From JAOUGY01 sp963785075 (GTDB lineage: Bacteria > Actinomycetota > Acidimicrobiia > Spongiisociales > ZC4RG35), in the NCBI GenBank assembly GCA_963785075.1, contig CAWATW010000007.1:248001-312000 (forward strand): a stretch of 64,000 bases of DNA, read 5' to 3'. The notes under the pieces are model-generated. The model was not told where the DNA came from and searched no databases. It saw only the letters and a list, made by a program, of their open reading frames with translations. The position numbers and the translations under genes were made by a program. This document shows, one piece after another, positions 51,442-60,954 of this stretch. Position 1 is the first letter of the stretch, and each line of letters opens with the position of its first letter.

Positions 51442-54342
51442 GTGCGAATCAGAGTGCTAGGTGTCGTCGGGATCGAGACCGACGACGGTGCTGCCGTGGA
51501 GGCTCGCGGCAATGGCCGTGCGCTCCTGGCGGCGCTCGCCGCGACTCCCAATCGCGCAGTCCCCACCGATGTGCTGATCGATTCCGTGTGGGGGGAGACG
51601 GGAGCCGCGCGGTCCACATTGCACGTCGAGGTCTCGAGATTGCGGACCTGGATGCGAAACCGGGGCTCTGACCCTGACCGAATCGAGACCAGCGCCGATG
51701 GGTATCGCCTTCGGCTCGGCACAGACGAACTCGACAGCTCACGGATGCTGGATCTCATCAGGCGGGGAGAGCGGGCGCTTGCCGCCGACGAGCCCTCGGC
51801 GGCCGCCACGCTTCTCACCGAGGCGGTGTCGATCTGGGGCGAACCGTTTGGAGGCCTCGGGTACGTACCGCCGTTCGACTCGCTCGCGGCCGAGCTCCGG
51901 GAGACCCGTGCGCGAGCCGAGGAGTTGCTGTCCGAGGCTCAGCTTGCCATGGGCAGCCTCGATGTCGGGCGGCTCCATCGACTGGTCGACGAGGAGCCCA
52001 CGCGCGAGCTCCGGTGGCAGCAGCTGATGCTCGCCCTCTACCGGAGTGGACGTCAGGCCGAGGCCCTCCGGGTCTTCCGAGCCGCTACCGAGCATCTCGC
52101 CGAGACCGGGCTGGTCCCGTCGAAGGAGCTGGTCGAGCTCGAGGACGCCATCCTGTCACGTGATCCGGGCCTCGACCCGATCTCGAGAATCACCCTTCCC
52201 GCAGAGACCACGACCTTTGTGGGGCGTCGTCTCGACCTCGAGTCGGTGACCGAACTGGTACGGGACCATCGCCTGGTGTCTGTCATCGGCCCGGGAGGGG
52301 TTGGCAAGTCACGCCTGGCGCTCCGGGTCGCCCGCGCCGTCGGCGACTCGCTTCGCGACGGCGCCGCGTTCGTGTCTCTGGCACACGTTTCGGATCCGGC
52401 GATGGTCCCGGTGACCGTTGCGGCCGCGATCGGCACTGGCCCGCGGGCCGGGGTCACGGCCCTCGAGGCGGTGAGGGCCGCGGTCCTCGATCGGTCGCTC
52501 CTCATCGTCCTCGACAACTGCGAACACGTCGCCGAAGCAGCCTCGGCCATGGCACGCGACCTGACGGCCACATCCGCCGGAGTCCGGGTGATGACGACGT
52601 CGCAACACGAGCTGCGGGTGCCAGGGGCGGTTGTGTGGCAGCTGGCGCCCCTGACCGTGCCGGCCTCCAATTGGCCGGAAGACCTCGGCGGGTCCGAGGC
52701 GGTCTTGTTGTTCAAGGAACGAGCTGGAGAGCGAACGCGTGCGGATCTTGACCGACACACGGTGGACATCGGCCGGATATGCAGACATCTCGACGGAATC
52801 CCGCTGGCGATCGAGCTCGCCGCCACCCTCTGCGAGTCGCGATCGATCCCTGAGATCCTGACGGCGCTCGAGCGTGGCGACGAGGTTCGAATCCAGGACA
52901 CGACCGACGGCATCGAACATCATCGGAGCTGGCACCAGGCGATCACCTGGAGCCTCGGGCTGCTGGCGGACGACGAGCGTCACGCTCTCGAAAGACTCGC
53001 AGTGTTCCGGGGAGGGTTCGACCGCATGGCGGCACTCGACCTGTGCTCAGGCGGATCGCTGGACCGCGCCACGCTGGATGGGCTCCTCGACCGCCTCGTC
53101 ACGAAGTCGGTGTTGCTGGTGGATCACCGCGACTCCGGTGTCCGATTCTCGATGCTGGAGAGCGTCCGTCGAGCCTCCCTGGAGACGCTCGACCCCGATG
53201 AGCGTCGCTGGCTGCTGGAAGCCCACCGCGGGTATTTCGCCGGGCGAGCGATACAGCACGGCCCTCGGATGTACGTCGGCACGGCGGAGGCGGTGGACGC
53301 CCTCGACGCCGACCACGACAACATGCGCGCTGCCCTGAGGCTGGCCCTCGACGGTGATGGGGAAAACGGGATCGCCCCCACATCCAGTCTGGCTTCTGCA
53401 ATGGTCCAGGTTTTGATGCCCTATTGGACGACGCAGGGTCACTCGGAGGAGGCCGCACGGTGGGTCCACGAGGTGAGCGCCACCTCCGGTGAGGACGCAG
53501 ACCCGCGTCTCGAGATGGCTGCCGGTGTGGCCTCTGCCTTCAACGTCGATTACGACCATGCGTTCGCCCGTTTGGAGCGGGCCGAGGCTGCGTTCGAGTC
53601 AGCGGGCAGCCGCACGCTTCTCGCATGGGCTCGGTTCCAGGGCGGGCGGGCGAGAACCGTCGGTGTGATCGCCGGCATCGTCGACCTTGGTGAACTCGCT
53701 CGCGGCGCCGACCTGCTCGCCTCGGCCCGAGAGCAGTTCGTCGATCGCGGAGACCACGCCGGCGCAGCGCTTGCCGGCATGTTCGGTGGCGTCAACGCGG
53801 TGTTGCGGGCGGATCCGGTTGCGGACCAGCTCCTCGACGGGGCTCTCGACGATGCTCGGTCGGCCGGCCCTGTCGACCTCGAGGCGATGGCATCGGCGAT
53901 GCGCGCCCTCGTCGATCTACGCGACTCGAAGTTCGAGCATGCTCTTCGTCACTTCGAGGAATCCGCGGTTGCGCTCAGACGCGATCGGAATTGGCTCAAT
54001 GCCCAGATTTGCACTGCACTCGCCGCGTACGCAGCTCATGGCGCGGGACTCGACGATGCGAGACGGCTGGCGGCGGAGGCCTGCCGTCTCCAGGTGGCGT
54101 TCGGCAGCGCCGAGTGGGATGCCCTCACCTTGACGACGGCGGCGCTCATCGCCATGGAGACCGACGTGGAACTGTCGCAACGGATCGTGCGCACCTTGTC
54201 CCGGTTCCACCCGAAGTGGCGCCAGCTCGTTGCTTCGGGCTTCGCAGGTTTCGAGGTGCTGTTGGACGTCGGACCGGGCCCTCCCGCCCCCACGCTCGAC
54301 CCCGTCGAGGCGCACCGGACGGCCGCCGATGTGCTCGCCTGA
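51442..54342 (+). CDS. SARP/AfsR-type regulator with NB-ARC and TPR domains
   Basis: 966-aa regulator: OmpR-type winged helix (1-95; MRIRVLGVVGIE, TLHVEVSRLRTWMR), bacterial transcriptional activation domain (~100-240; LRWQQLMLALYRSGRQAEALRVF), NB-ARC ATPase (Walker A GPGGVGKSRLAL at ~280-291; LLIVLDNCEHV at ~352) and a long TPR-like helical C-terminus. No C-terminal LuxR helix-turn-helix. The start is GTG 51442: TAGCAT (51408-51413) and GGAGGG downstream of it exclude the upstream GTG at 51403. Faces the FAD oxidoreductase gene. Confidence 0.92.
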   Translation: MRIRVLGVVGIETDDGAAVEARGNGRALLAALAATPNRAVPTDVLIDSVWGETGAARSTLHVEVSRLRTWMRNRGSDPDRIETSADGYRLRLGTDELDSSRMLDLIRRGERALAADEPSAAATLLTEAVSIWGEPFGGLGYVPPFDSLAAELRETRARAEELLSEAQLAMGSLDVGRLHRLVDEEPTRELRWQQLMLALYRSGRQAEALRVFRAATEHLAETGLVPSKELVELEDAILSRDPGLDPISRITLPAETTTFVGRRLDLESVTELVRDHRLVSVIGPGGVGKSRLALRVARAVGDSLRDGAAFVSLAHVSDPAMVPVTVAAAIGTGPRAGVTALEAVRAAVLDRSLLIVLDNCEHVAEAASAMARDLTATSAGVRVMTTSQHELRVPGAVVWQLAPLTVPASNWPEDLGGSEAVLLFKERAGERTRADLDRHTVDIGRICRHLDGIPLAIELAATLCESRSIPEILTALERGDEVRIQDTTDGIEHHRSWHQAITWSLGLLADDERHALERLAVFRGGFDRMAALDLCSGGSLDRATLDGLLDRLVTKSVLLVDHRDSGVRFSMLESVRRASLETLDPDERRWLLEAHRGYFAGRAIQHGPRMYVGTAEAVDALDADHDNMRAALRLALDGDGENGIAPTSSLASAMVQVLMPYWTTQGHSEEAARWVHEVSATSGEDADPRLEMAAGVASAFNVDYDHAFARLERAEAAFESAGSRTLLAWARFQGGRARTVGVIAGIVDLGELARGADLLASAREQFVDRGDHAGAALAGMFGGVNAVLRADPVADQLLDGALDDARSAGPVDLEAMASAMRALVDLRDSKFEHALRHFEESAVALRRDRNWLNAQICTALAAYAAHGAGLDDARRLAAEACRLQVAFGSAEWDALTLTTAALIAMETDVELSQRIVRTLSRFHPKWRQLVASGFAGFEVLLDVGPGPPAPTLDPVEAHRTAADVLA

Positions 54343-54356
54343 TCGGGTGACAGCGA

Positions 54357-54830
54357 TCAGATCATCATCTGGACGTCGGCTTCGAGCATGGCCCGCTCGT
54401 CGTCGTCGGGGATCAGATGCAGCAACTCCCGGGCTGCGAGCACGTGTTGATCGCGGGTCTTGTGATCATCCATGACATCGGCGGCCCTGGCGAGCGCTTC
54501 GTGGGCATAGCCCCGGTAGAACGGGGGAAGGTCGTTCTCCTCGCACAGTTCGAGTGAGCGGCGCCCGAACCGTTCGGCGAGGTCGGCGAGACCGAGCACG
54601 GCCGCCACTCGCGACACCTGCCAATCCGAGATCGCCATGTGCAGCGGTGTGCCGACCTGGTACCAGTGGAAGCGTTGCCCGAAGGTGGCCGACAGCATGA
54701 CGTCATCGTCGTGCTCGCTTCGCTCTTCGCCGTCGAGGAGCTCCCACGTTCGATTGAACAACAAGGGCCCCATGGTGCGATGCCATCGAGCGACTTCCTC
54801 CGGCGACGGGTCGGCGACAGGATCGATCAT
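54357..54830 (-). CDS. Hypothetical protein, helical
   Basis: 157-aa acidic helical protein (PSPEEVARWHRTMGPLLFNRTWELLD, then RVAAVLGLADLAERFGRRSLELCEEND, DDHKTRDQHVLAARELLHLIPDDDE). Repeating helix pairs suggest a TPR-like solenoid, but no family is recognised. Tandem ATGs at 54833 and 54830. Converges with the SARP gene 14 nt away. Confidence 0.7.
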   Translation of the reverse strand: MIDPVADPSPEEVARWHRTMGPLLFNRTWELLDGEERSEHDDDVMLSATFGQRFHWYQVGTPLHMAISDWQVSRVAAVLGLADLAERFGRRSLELCEENDLPPFYRGYAHEALARAADVMDDHKTRDQHVLAARELLHLIPDDDERAMLEADVQMMI

Positions 54831-54869
54831 CATCCAATGCTGGCACACCGGGGGCGACAGCGTCGTCGT

Positions 54870-56564
54870 TCAGCGCCGGACGGCCTCTGCCGGCAGGGGG
54901 AACCAGCGCAGTGATTCCGCCCCAGACCCCAGCGGCAGGGAATCCTCACAGGTCTCGCGCTGTCGGTCGATGATCACCCTGGCCTCTTCGAGATACCGAT
55001 CGAAGTCGTGATCGGTTCCGGTCCCGGCATGATGAGGGACCTGCGGACCGTCCGGCGTGAAATCGATCTCATGGAGCGAGAGCGGGGGCACGGGTGTGCC
55101 CTCCCGATGTCGCCACAACGCCGTTTCCGGAACGTATTCGTAGTCGGGCAACAGGCGCCAACCTTCGTCGGCGACGAGGTGTAGTGCCGACAGGAGGAAC
55201 TGGAACTCCTCTTCGGAGATGAAGTAGTTGAAGTTGACCCGAATCCATCCGGGCTTGATCACTTCACATCCTTCGGCGATGGCGTGTTCGAAGAGGTGGC
55301 TCGTCTCCAGGTCGATTCCGAGGAGGCGGTGACCGTAGGGTCCGGCGCAGCTGCAGCCGCCTCGCGCTTGGATGCCGAACAGATCGTTGAGGAGTGCCAC
55401 CACGAAGTTGTGGTGCAGGTAGCGATCGGGGCCGAGATGCTCGGGAGCTCGGATGACGAACGACACGATCGATAGGCGCTCGGCACCGGGATTCCCGAGG
55501 ATGCGGATGGATGGATTCGCCGACCACGATGCGATCGCCCGGCGGATGAACGACTGCTCGAGCGAGCGGATCTGGTCGACTCCAACCGTGCTCTTCAACT
55601 TGAACACCAGTCCGGCACGAATCGACTCGAGGATGGCCGGAGTGCCTCCCTCTTCACGGTGCTCTGCGTCGACGAGGTACGAGTGGTGTTCCGGATTGAC
55701 GTAGGCGACGGTCCCACCGCCCGGCACGGACGGCACTCTGTTCTTGAGGAGGTCGCGTCGCACGACGAGGACCCCAGGCGTCCCCGGGCCGCCGATGAAC
55801 TTGTGGGGCGACACGAAGATCGCGTCCTTGTAGTCGTCGCCATCCGTTTCGGGTGACCGCATCTCGACGCCGACATATGGGGCGGCGGCGGCGAAGTCCC
55901 ACAGCGACAAGGCCCCGTGCCGGTGCAGAAGCGAGGAGATGGCGGTGGTGTCCGAGAGGATTCCGGTCACGTTCGACGCAGCGGAGAAGCTCCCTATCCG
56001 GAGCGGCCGGTCACCGAACTCCACGAGTCGACGTTCGAGGTCGAGCAGGTCGATGTGCCCGTCGGCGTCCTCGGCTATCTCCACCACGGTGGCGATCGAC
56101 TCCCTCCATGGCAACTCGTTGGAATGGTGCTCGTACGGACCCACGAAGACGACGGGGCGATCCGATACCGGGATGTGATCTGTCAGGGCATACCTGTCCT
56201 CGAGCGCTGCCGGGAGACGGATCCCCAGGATCGTTATCAGGCGGTCGATGGCCCCCGTTGATCCGGAGCCTGCGAAGATCACGGCATGCTCGGCTGCGGT
56301 GCCGCCGACGCAGTTCCGGATGATCTCGCGTGCGTCCTCGCGGAATCGCGTCGTCTGCCTGCCGGTCCCAGAGGTCTCCGTGTGGGTGTTGGCGTACAGC
56401 GGCATCACCTCGTCGCGGATGAGGTCCTCGATGAACGAGAGCGATCGACCCGACGCGGTGTAGTCGGCATAGGTGACCCGCCGTGTCCCGTAGGGGGTCG
56501 CAACGGCGGTGTCACACCCGATCACCGATCGACGGATCGTTTCGACGAGCTTGACCGAATCCAT
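54870..56564 (-). CDS. Class V-fold PLP aminotransferase/cysteine desulfurase-like protein
   Basis: 564-aa PLP enzyme longer than typical cysteine desulfurases: TYADYTASGRSLSFIE, AGSGSTGAIDRLI, WDFAAAAPYVGVEM (PLP Asp region), SPHKFIGGPGTPGVLV (PLP Lys) and ARGGCSCAGPYGH. The C-terminal ~120 residues are extra. Related proteins are annotated as selenocysteine lyase/cysteine desulfurase; actual substrate unknown. TACGCT (56577-56572) is 7 nt before the ATG. Confidence 0.85.
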   Translation of the reverse strand: MDSVKLVETIRRSVIGCDTAVATPYGTRRVTYADYTASGRSLSFIEDLIRDEVMPLYANTHTETSGTGRQTTRFREDAREIIRNCVGGTAAEHAVIFAGSGSTGAIDRLITILGIRLPAALEDRYALTDHIPVSDRPVVFVGPYEHHSNELPWRESIATVVEIAEDADGHIDLLDLERRLVEFGDRPLRIGSFSAASNVTGILSDTTAISSLLHRHGALSLWDFAAAAPYVGVEMRSPETDGDDYKDAIFVSPHKFIGGPGTPGVLVVRRDLLKNRVPSVPGGGTVAYVNPEHHSYLVDAEHREEGGTPAILESIRAGLVFKLKSTVGVDQIRSLEQSFIRRAIASWSANPSIRILGNPGAERLSIVSFVIRAPEHLGPDRYLHHNFVVALLNDLFGIQARGGCSCAGPYGHRLLGIDLETSHLFEHAIAEGCEVIKPGWIRVNFNYFISEEEFQFLLSALHLVADEGWRLLPDYEYVPETALWRHREGTPVPPLSLHEIDFTPDGPQVPHHAGTGTDHDFDRYLEEARVIIDRQRETCEDSLPLGSGAESLRWFPLPAEAVRR

Positions 56565-56603
56565 GCCGATCAGCGTACCGCCTCCCCCAACCCTCGACCG
56601 GAT

Positions 56604-56660
56604 ACGGGTTTTCGCGCACAAAAGGTGCGCTATTCACGCACTTTGTGCGCGAAAACCCGT
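56604..56660. repeat. Large 24-bp hairpin between divergent genes
   Basis: A perfect 19-bp inverted repeat ACGGGTTTTCGCGCACAAA (56604-56622) / complement (56642-56660) continues, after a 2-nt bulge, into GTGCG/CGCAC (56625-56629 / 56637-56641) with a 7-nt loop. It fills most of the gap between the PLP enzyme and the LigD-polymerase gene. Confidence 0.75.
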
Positions 56661-56685
56661 CTGGTTCCGGTGGTAGCGTCCCGGC

Positions 56686-57693
56686 ATGGCCGATGAGACG
56701 ACGGTCGAGGTTGCGGGCGAAGAGATCCGCATCAGCTCTCCTTCACGGGTCGTGTTTCCCGATCGGGGGTGGACCAAGTTCCAGGTGATCGAGCACTTCG
56801 TGGGCTGCGTTGAGGGGGCGCTGCGAGGTATCGAGGGCCGTCCCACCATGCTCAAGCGCTACATGAAGGGTGTGGGGCAGCCCCCCGTGTATCACAAGCG
56901 GGCGGCGAAGAACACGCCTTTCGAAACGGTCGACATCAGCTTTCCGTCGCAGCGTCCGGGGGTGATGAACGTCCCGCGCACGGAGGGAGATGTCCTTCGG
57001 CTCGCGCAGCTGGGTTGTCTGGACTTCCATCCGTGGCCGGTCCGCGCCGAGGACATCGATCATCCAGACGAGTGGCGGATCGACTTCGATCCCACTCCCG
57101 GGTTCGGGTTCGAAGACGTTCGGAGAGCCGTCCGCGGGGCCAAGGAGATCCTCGACGAGCTGGAGGCGGTGGCGTGGCCGAAAACCTCCGGCAGTCGGGG
57201 CATTCACGTGTACGTCAGGGTGGAGCCGATCTGGGACTTCATTCAGGTCAGGCGGGCGGGGCTGGCGTTCGCCCGCGAACTGGAGCGCCGGATGCCGGAT
57301 CTGGTGACCACGAAGTGGTGGAAGGAGGAGCGGAACGGCGTCTTCATCGACTTCAACCAGATGGCAAGGGACAAGACCATCTCCTCGGCGTACGGCGTTC
57401 GCCCGACCGGCCTTGTCTCGGCTCCGTTCACCTGGGACGAGCTCGACGAAGTGCAGCTCGAGGACTTCCCGATGGACCGGTACGTGGACGATCGGTACTC
57501 GGTGGTCGGCGATCTCACCGATGGCATCGACGATGCGCCGTTCCGTCTCGAGACCCTGCTCGAGTGGGTCATCCGCGACCATGAGGAACACGGCTTGGGT
57601 GATGCACCCTGGCCGCCGCATTACCCCAAGCAACCTGGCGAACCGCCGCGGGTGCAGCCGAGCAAACAGCGACGACCCGATGACGAGTACTGA
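56686..57693 (+). CDS. Stand-alone LigD polymerase (PolDom/PrimPol) domain protein
   Basis: 335-aa archaeo-eukaryotic primase-fold polymerase like the LigD polymerase module used in NHEJ repair: LSNP-like ISSPSRVVFPDRGWTK, catalytic IDFDPTPG, and KTSGSRGIHVYVRVEP, KWWKEERNGVFIDFNQMARDKTI. No ligase or nuclease domain is attached, and no Ku or ligase gene is nearby. TAGCGT at 56674-56679 is 6 nt before the ATG (leaderless). Confidence 0.92.
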   Translation: MADETTVEVAGEEIRISSPSRVVFPDRGWTKFQVIEHFVGCVEGALRGIEGRPTMLKRYMKGVGQPPVYHKRAAKNTPFETVDISFPSQRPGVMNVPRTEGDVLRLAQLGCLDFHPWPVRAEDIDHPDEWRIDFDPTPGFGFEDVRRAVRGAKEILDELEAVAWPKTSGSRGIHVYVRVEPIWDFIQVRRAGLAFARELERRMPDLVTTKWWKEERNGVFIDFNQMARDKTISSAYGVRPTGLVSAPFTWDELDEVQLEDFPMDRYVDDRYSVVGDLTDGIDDAPFRLETLLEWVIRDHEEHGLGDAPWPPHYPKQPGEPPRVQPSKQRRPDDEY

Positions 57694-57745
57694 TCCGGGC
57701 GAATCATCCGAACCGTTCGGGTGCGGGCGGCGTAGCGTTGCCGAC

Positions 57746-57829
57746 ATGTCGCTCCTCACCGAACCACTCCTGTCGGTCTTGGTCGCCCGGAGCCACATCG
57801 GCAGCTCGGGCCCATGGAGGGATTCGTGA
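57746..57829 (+). CDS. 27-aa leader peptide coupled to methyltransferase
   Basis: ATG 57746, 7 nt after TAGCGT (57733-57738), encodes a 27-aa peptide MSLLTEPLLSVLVARSHIGS... whose TGA (57827-57829) shares one base with the ATG of the methyltransferase (TGATG). The position suggests translational coupling rather than chance; no attenuator is evident. Confidence 0.45.
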   Translation: MSLLTEPLLSVLVARSHIGSSGPWRDS

Positions 57830-58614
57830 TGCTCGACGGTGGTGGACTGCCCGAGCACGTCGCCGAGAACCGAAGAGAGTGGAACGAGGACGCACCGAAC
57901 TGGGTGGAGTCGGGCGAGCGGAACTGGGCTTCGGACCCGGCGTGGGGCATGTGGTCGATACCGGACGAGCAGATGCCGCTCTTGCCGGCCGACATGACCG
58001 GGACGGACGCCATTGAACTCGGATGCGGCACCGGCTACATCTCGGCATGGATGTGGCGCCGCGGCGCCACCGTCACGGCGGTCGATGTCTCCGAAGGTCA
58101 GCTGGCCACGGCAAGGAGGTTGTCGACGCAACACGGCGCCGACATCGACTTCGTCCATGGCAGCGCCGAGGATGTGCCCCGAGCCGATGCGACATTCGAT
58201 TTCGCCATCAGCGAGTACGGGGCGGTGCTGTGGTGTGATCCCTACGTTTGGGTTCCCGAGGCGTATCGGCTCCTGAGGCGCGGTGGCCGTCTGGTGACTC
58301 TGAGCACGTCGACGCTTGCACATGTCTGCTCACGGCTCGATGGTGCGATCCCGTGTACCCGCCAGTTGGAACGCCCGACGTTCGGTATCCATCGGTTCGA
58401 CTGGAGAGAGGCGGTCGACGAGCCCGGGGGTATCGAGTTCAACCTTCCGATCTCGGGATGGTTCCGGCTGTTCAAGGACACCGGGTTCGAAGTTGAGGAT
58501 TTCATCGAGGTCCGTTCGTCACGTACTGGACCGGAGGTCAATTTCTTCGTCACTGCCGACTGGGCCCACGATCATCCCAGCGAACAGGTGTGGATGGTGC
58601 GCAAGCCCGACTAA
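57829..58614 (+). CDS. Class I SAM-dependent methyltransferase
   Basis: 261-aa methyltransferase; motif I IELGCGTGYISAWMWRRGATVTAVDVS, post-motif DIDFVHGSAEDVP, motif IV region FDFAISEYGAVLW. The N-terminal WNEDAPNWVESGERNW is typical of small-molecule methyltransferases. GGAGGG lies 7 nt upstream of the ATG at 57829. Substrate unknown. Confidence 0.88.
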   Translation: MLDGGGLPEHVAENRREWNEDAPNWVESGERNWASDPAWGMWSIPDEQMPLLPADMTGTDAIELGCGTGYISAWMWRRGATVTAVDVSEGQLATARRLSTQHGADIDFVHGSAEDVPRADATFDFAISEYGAVLWCDPYVWVPEAYRLLRRGGRLVTLSTSTLAHVCSRLDGAIPCTRQLERPTFGIHRFDWREAVDEPGGIEFNLPISGWFRLFKDTGFEVEDFIEVRSSRTGPEVNFFVTADWAHDHPSEQVWMVRKPD

Positions 58615-58636
58615 GGGGTTCGCCGTCGGGTCCTGC

Positions 58637-59806
58637 CTAGGCCAGCGCCTGCACGATGTCGGCGGTGACGTCTTCGATGTCCTCCAACCCCACCGAGACA
58701 CGGATGACTCCGTCTTTGATGCCCATTGCAGCCCGCACCTCCGGCCCGAGACGGCGGTGGGTGGTGGAGGCCGGATGTGTGACGAGCGACTTGGAGTCAC
58801 CGAGGTTGTTGGAGATGTCGATCAGCTCGAGTCGGTCGATCACCTCGAAGGCACGGAGCTTGCCACCGGGCACCTCGAAAGTCACCACCGTGCCCCCGGC
58901 CCGCATCTGGCGGCGGGCGAGGTCGGACTGCGGATGGGTCTCGAGCCACGGGTACCACACCCGATCCACGCCGGTGGTTTCCGCCAAGACGGTTGCCAGC
59001 TGAAGCGCCGATGCGCTCTGGTGCTCCACCCTGAGCCGGAGCGTCTCGAGGGCCTTCGTCAGGACCCAGGCGTTGAAAGGTGACATGGAGGGCCCGGTGT
59101 GACGCATCAGCGGCTGGACCTTCTCGTCGATGAACGACCGAGCGCCAAGGATGGCTCCACCGAGGGTGCGACCTTGACCGTCGATGTGCTTGGTCGCCGA
59201 GTACACCACCACATCGGCTCCCAGGGCGAGGGGTTTCTGCAGCACGGGCGTTGCGAACACGTTGTCGACGATCACCGTCGCCCCGGCTTCGTGTGCCAGC
59301 CTCGACACCGCCGAGATGTCGATCAGCTCGAGCATCGGGTTCGACGGAGTCTCGAAGAAGACGGCTCGGGCTGGTGTCGACAAGGCGCGCTCCCATTGGG
59401 CGAGATCGGCGCCATCGACGAACTGGGTCGAGATACCCCACTTCGGCAACAACTCGTCGAGGATCACGAAGCAGGACCCGAAGAGACCACGGGCCGCCAC
59501 GACCCGGTCTCCCGACGTGAGCAACCCGGCCAGGGAGTTGAACACCGCTGCCATGCCGCTCGCCGTGGCGAAGCACGCTTCGGCGCCTTCGATCGACCGC
59601 AGACGCTCTTCGAACGCCGCCACTGTCGGATTCCCGTAGCGGGAGTAGATGAAGCGGGACACGTCCCCTGCGAACGCGGCTTCCGCCTCGGCCGCGGATT
59701 CGTAAACGTAGCCAGAAGTGAGGAAGAGCGCCTCGGCCGTCTCGAGGAACTGGCTTCGAGCGACGCCACTGTGCACGGCCCGTGTGTCGGGACCCCATTC
59801 GGTCAT
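58637..59806 (-). CDS. metZ: O-succinylhomoserine sulfhydrylase-like PLP enzyme
   Basis: 389-aa cystathionine gamma-synthase-superfamily enzyme: SRYGNPTVAAFEERLRSIEGAEAC, PSNPMLELIDI, PLP Lys in YSATKHIDGQGR, and the C-terminal GDSKSLVTHPASTTH. Best match is MetZ, forming homocysteine from O-succinylhomoserine and sulfide. The ATG at 59806 overlaps the rhodanese stop by 4 nt, linking it to sulfur transfer. Confidence 0.9.
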   Translation of the reverse strand: MTEWGPDTRAVHSGVARSQFLETAEALFLTSGYVYESAAEAEAAFAGDVSRFIYSRYGNPTVAAFEERLRSIEGAEACFATASGMAAVFNSLAGLLTSGDRVVAARGLFGSCFVILDELLPKWGISTQFVDGADLAQWERALSTPARAVFFETPSNPMLELIDISAVSRLAHEAGATVIVDNVFATPVLQKPLALGADVVVYSATKHIDGQGRTLGGAILGARSFIDEKVQPLMRHTGPSMSPFNAWVLTKALETLRLRVEHQSASALQLATVLAETTGVDRVWYPWLETHPQSDLARRQMRAGGTVVTFEVPGGKLRAFEVIDRLELIDISNNLGDSKSLVTHPASTTHRRLGPEVRAAMGIKDGVIRVSVGLEDIEDVTADIVQALA

Positions 59807-60219
59807 GGCTGTTTCCACGGCAGACCCTCGACCTTCCAACCGCTCCTCGAACCTCGATGGCCTTCTTCATCGGGGGGCCCTTCAAAGCCGTCGGAGATGT
59901 TGTACGTCACGTGCCAACCGGCTGCGGCCGCCGCCGCGGCCGCAGCCTTCGATCGCACGCCCGATCGGCACAGGAACATGACCGGCTGATCCCGCCCGAC
60001 CCGGGCCTGTTCGAGCTGAGTGATGAAATCCGGGTTCACGGCGCCCTCGGGAAACGTGTTCCATTCGATGAACACGACGGTCTTGTCGAGCGAGGTCAGG
60101 TCCGGCGCACCGACGTAGGACCACTCGGCCCTGGTGCGGCAGTCCACGAGGACGGCTGCCTGGTCGTCGGCCAGTAGCTCGTAGGACTCCGACGGGCTCA
60201 GATCGCCTGTGTAGCTCAT
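59803..60219 (-). CDS. Rhodanese-like sulfurtransferase
   Basis: 138-aa single-domain rhodanese: LLADDQAAVLVDCRTRAEWSYVG and the active-site loop FLCRSGVRS with persulfide-forming Cys. Ala-rich helix AAAAAAAAAG follows. AGAGA precedes the ATG. Co-translated with metZ; probably provides or handles sulfane sulfur in methionine synthesis. Confidence 0.92.
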   Translation of the reverse strand: MSYTGDLSPSESYELLADDQAAVLVDCRTRAEWSYVGAPDLTSLDKTVVFIEWNTFPEGAVNPDFITQLEQARVGRDQPVMFLCRSGVRSKAAAAAAAAAGWHVTYNISDGFEGPPDEEGHRGSRSGWKVEGLPWKQP

Positions 60220-60345
60220 GTTCTCTGTGGGGTCGCGTGGAGCAAGGGTAGGACGTCGCGGCAGGTCCTCGATCGCAGGGTTCAGGTCGGCTGGACGACA
60301 GGACGATGACCAGGTGAGCACGATCGAGGCGATGGGAGTGACGAG

Positions 60346-60954
60346 GTGAGCGACCAGCAGTTCGAGCTGTGGAGGAAGCGCACGAAGAATCGGTCGTCGG
60401 GTGGCGACTACGCGTTCGAACTGCGCATCGGCGACGGGGTGGTGGTGTCGGGGTCGAGCACCGGTCGCATGCTCAGGAAGCCCGCCATGTTCTCGTCGAC
60501 CGAAGGCGACTTCACCATTCGGCCGGAGTCGAAGTTCGCGAATTGTTGGGTCGCGACCTGGTCGACGGGCCCGGAGATCGCGCGTTTCGATCTCGCCAAT
60601 CTGGGACGCGGCAAGACCCGGATCGACACGCCGGAGGGAACCCTCACGTTCAGGTCGTTCGACCCGGCGCTGGTCGACGCCGCCAAAGCGATGGTGCTTG
60701 CCCACACGAACACCTTCCAACTGTTCGACGCGTCCGACAACGTTCTCGGTGTCACGGGGAAAGGCCGTCCGAAGGACTCGTTCGGTGGCTTCGTCCGGGC
60801 GGTGGCCTCATCGCAGTTGGTCGGGCTGGCACGGTTCGGCCTCGCCGAGAGCCTCACGGTGATCGAGCCGTCGTGGAAACCCGATCCGGCGCAGGTGGCG
60901 GCGCTCCTCGTCTACCTGAATCAGGTGGTCGTCCCTGTCCGCAGCCCGGGGTAG
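60346..60954 (+). CDS. Hypothetical beta-rich protein
   Basis: 202-aa protein with repeated beta-hairpins (FELRIGDGVVVSGSSTGRMLRKPAMF, FANCWVATWSTGPEIARFDL, NTFQLFDASDNVLGVTG) like tubby/LURP-type or lipid-scramblase-like domains; the similarity is loose. GTG start with GGAG ~7 nt upstream. A 31-aa ORF (60965-61060) follows and is too weak to call. Confidence 0.7.
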   Translation: MSDQQFELWRKRTKNRSSGGDYAFELRIGDGVVVSGSSTGRMLRKPAMFSSTEGDFTIRPESKFANCWVATWSTGPEIARFDLANLGRGKTRIDTPEGTLTFRSFDPALVDAAKAMVLAHTNTFQLFDASDNVLGVTGKGRPKDSFGGFVRAVASSQLVGLARFGLAESLTVIEPSWKPDPAQVAALLVYLNQVVVPVRSPG

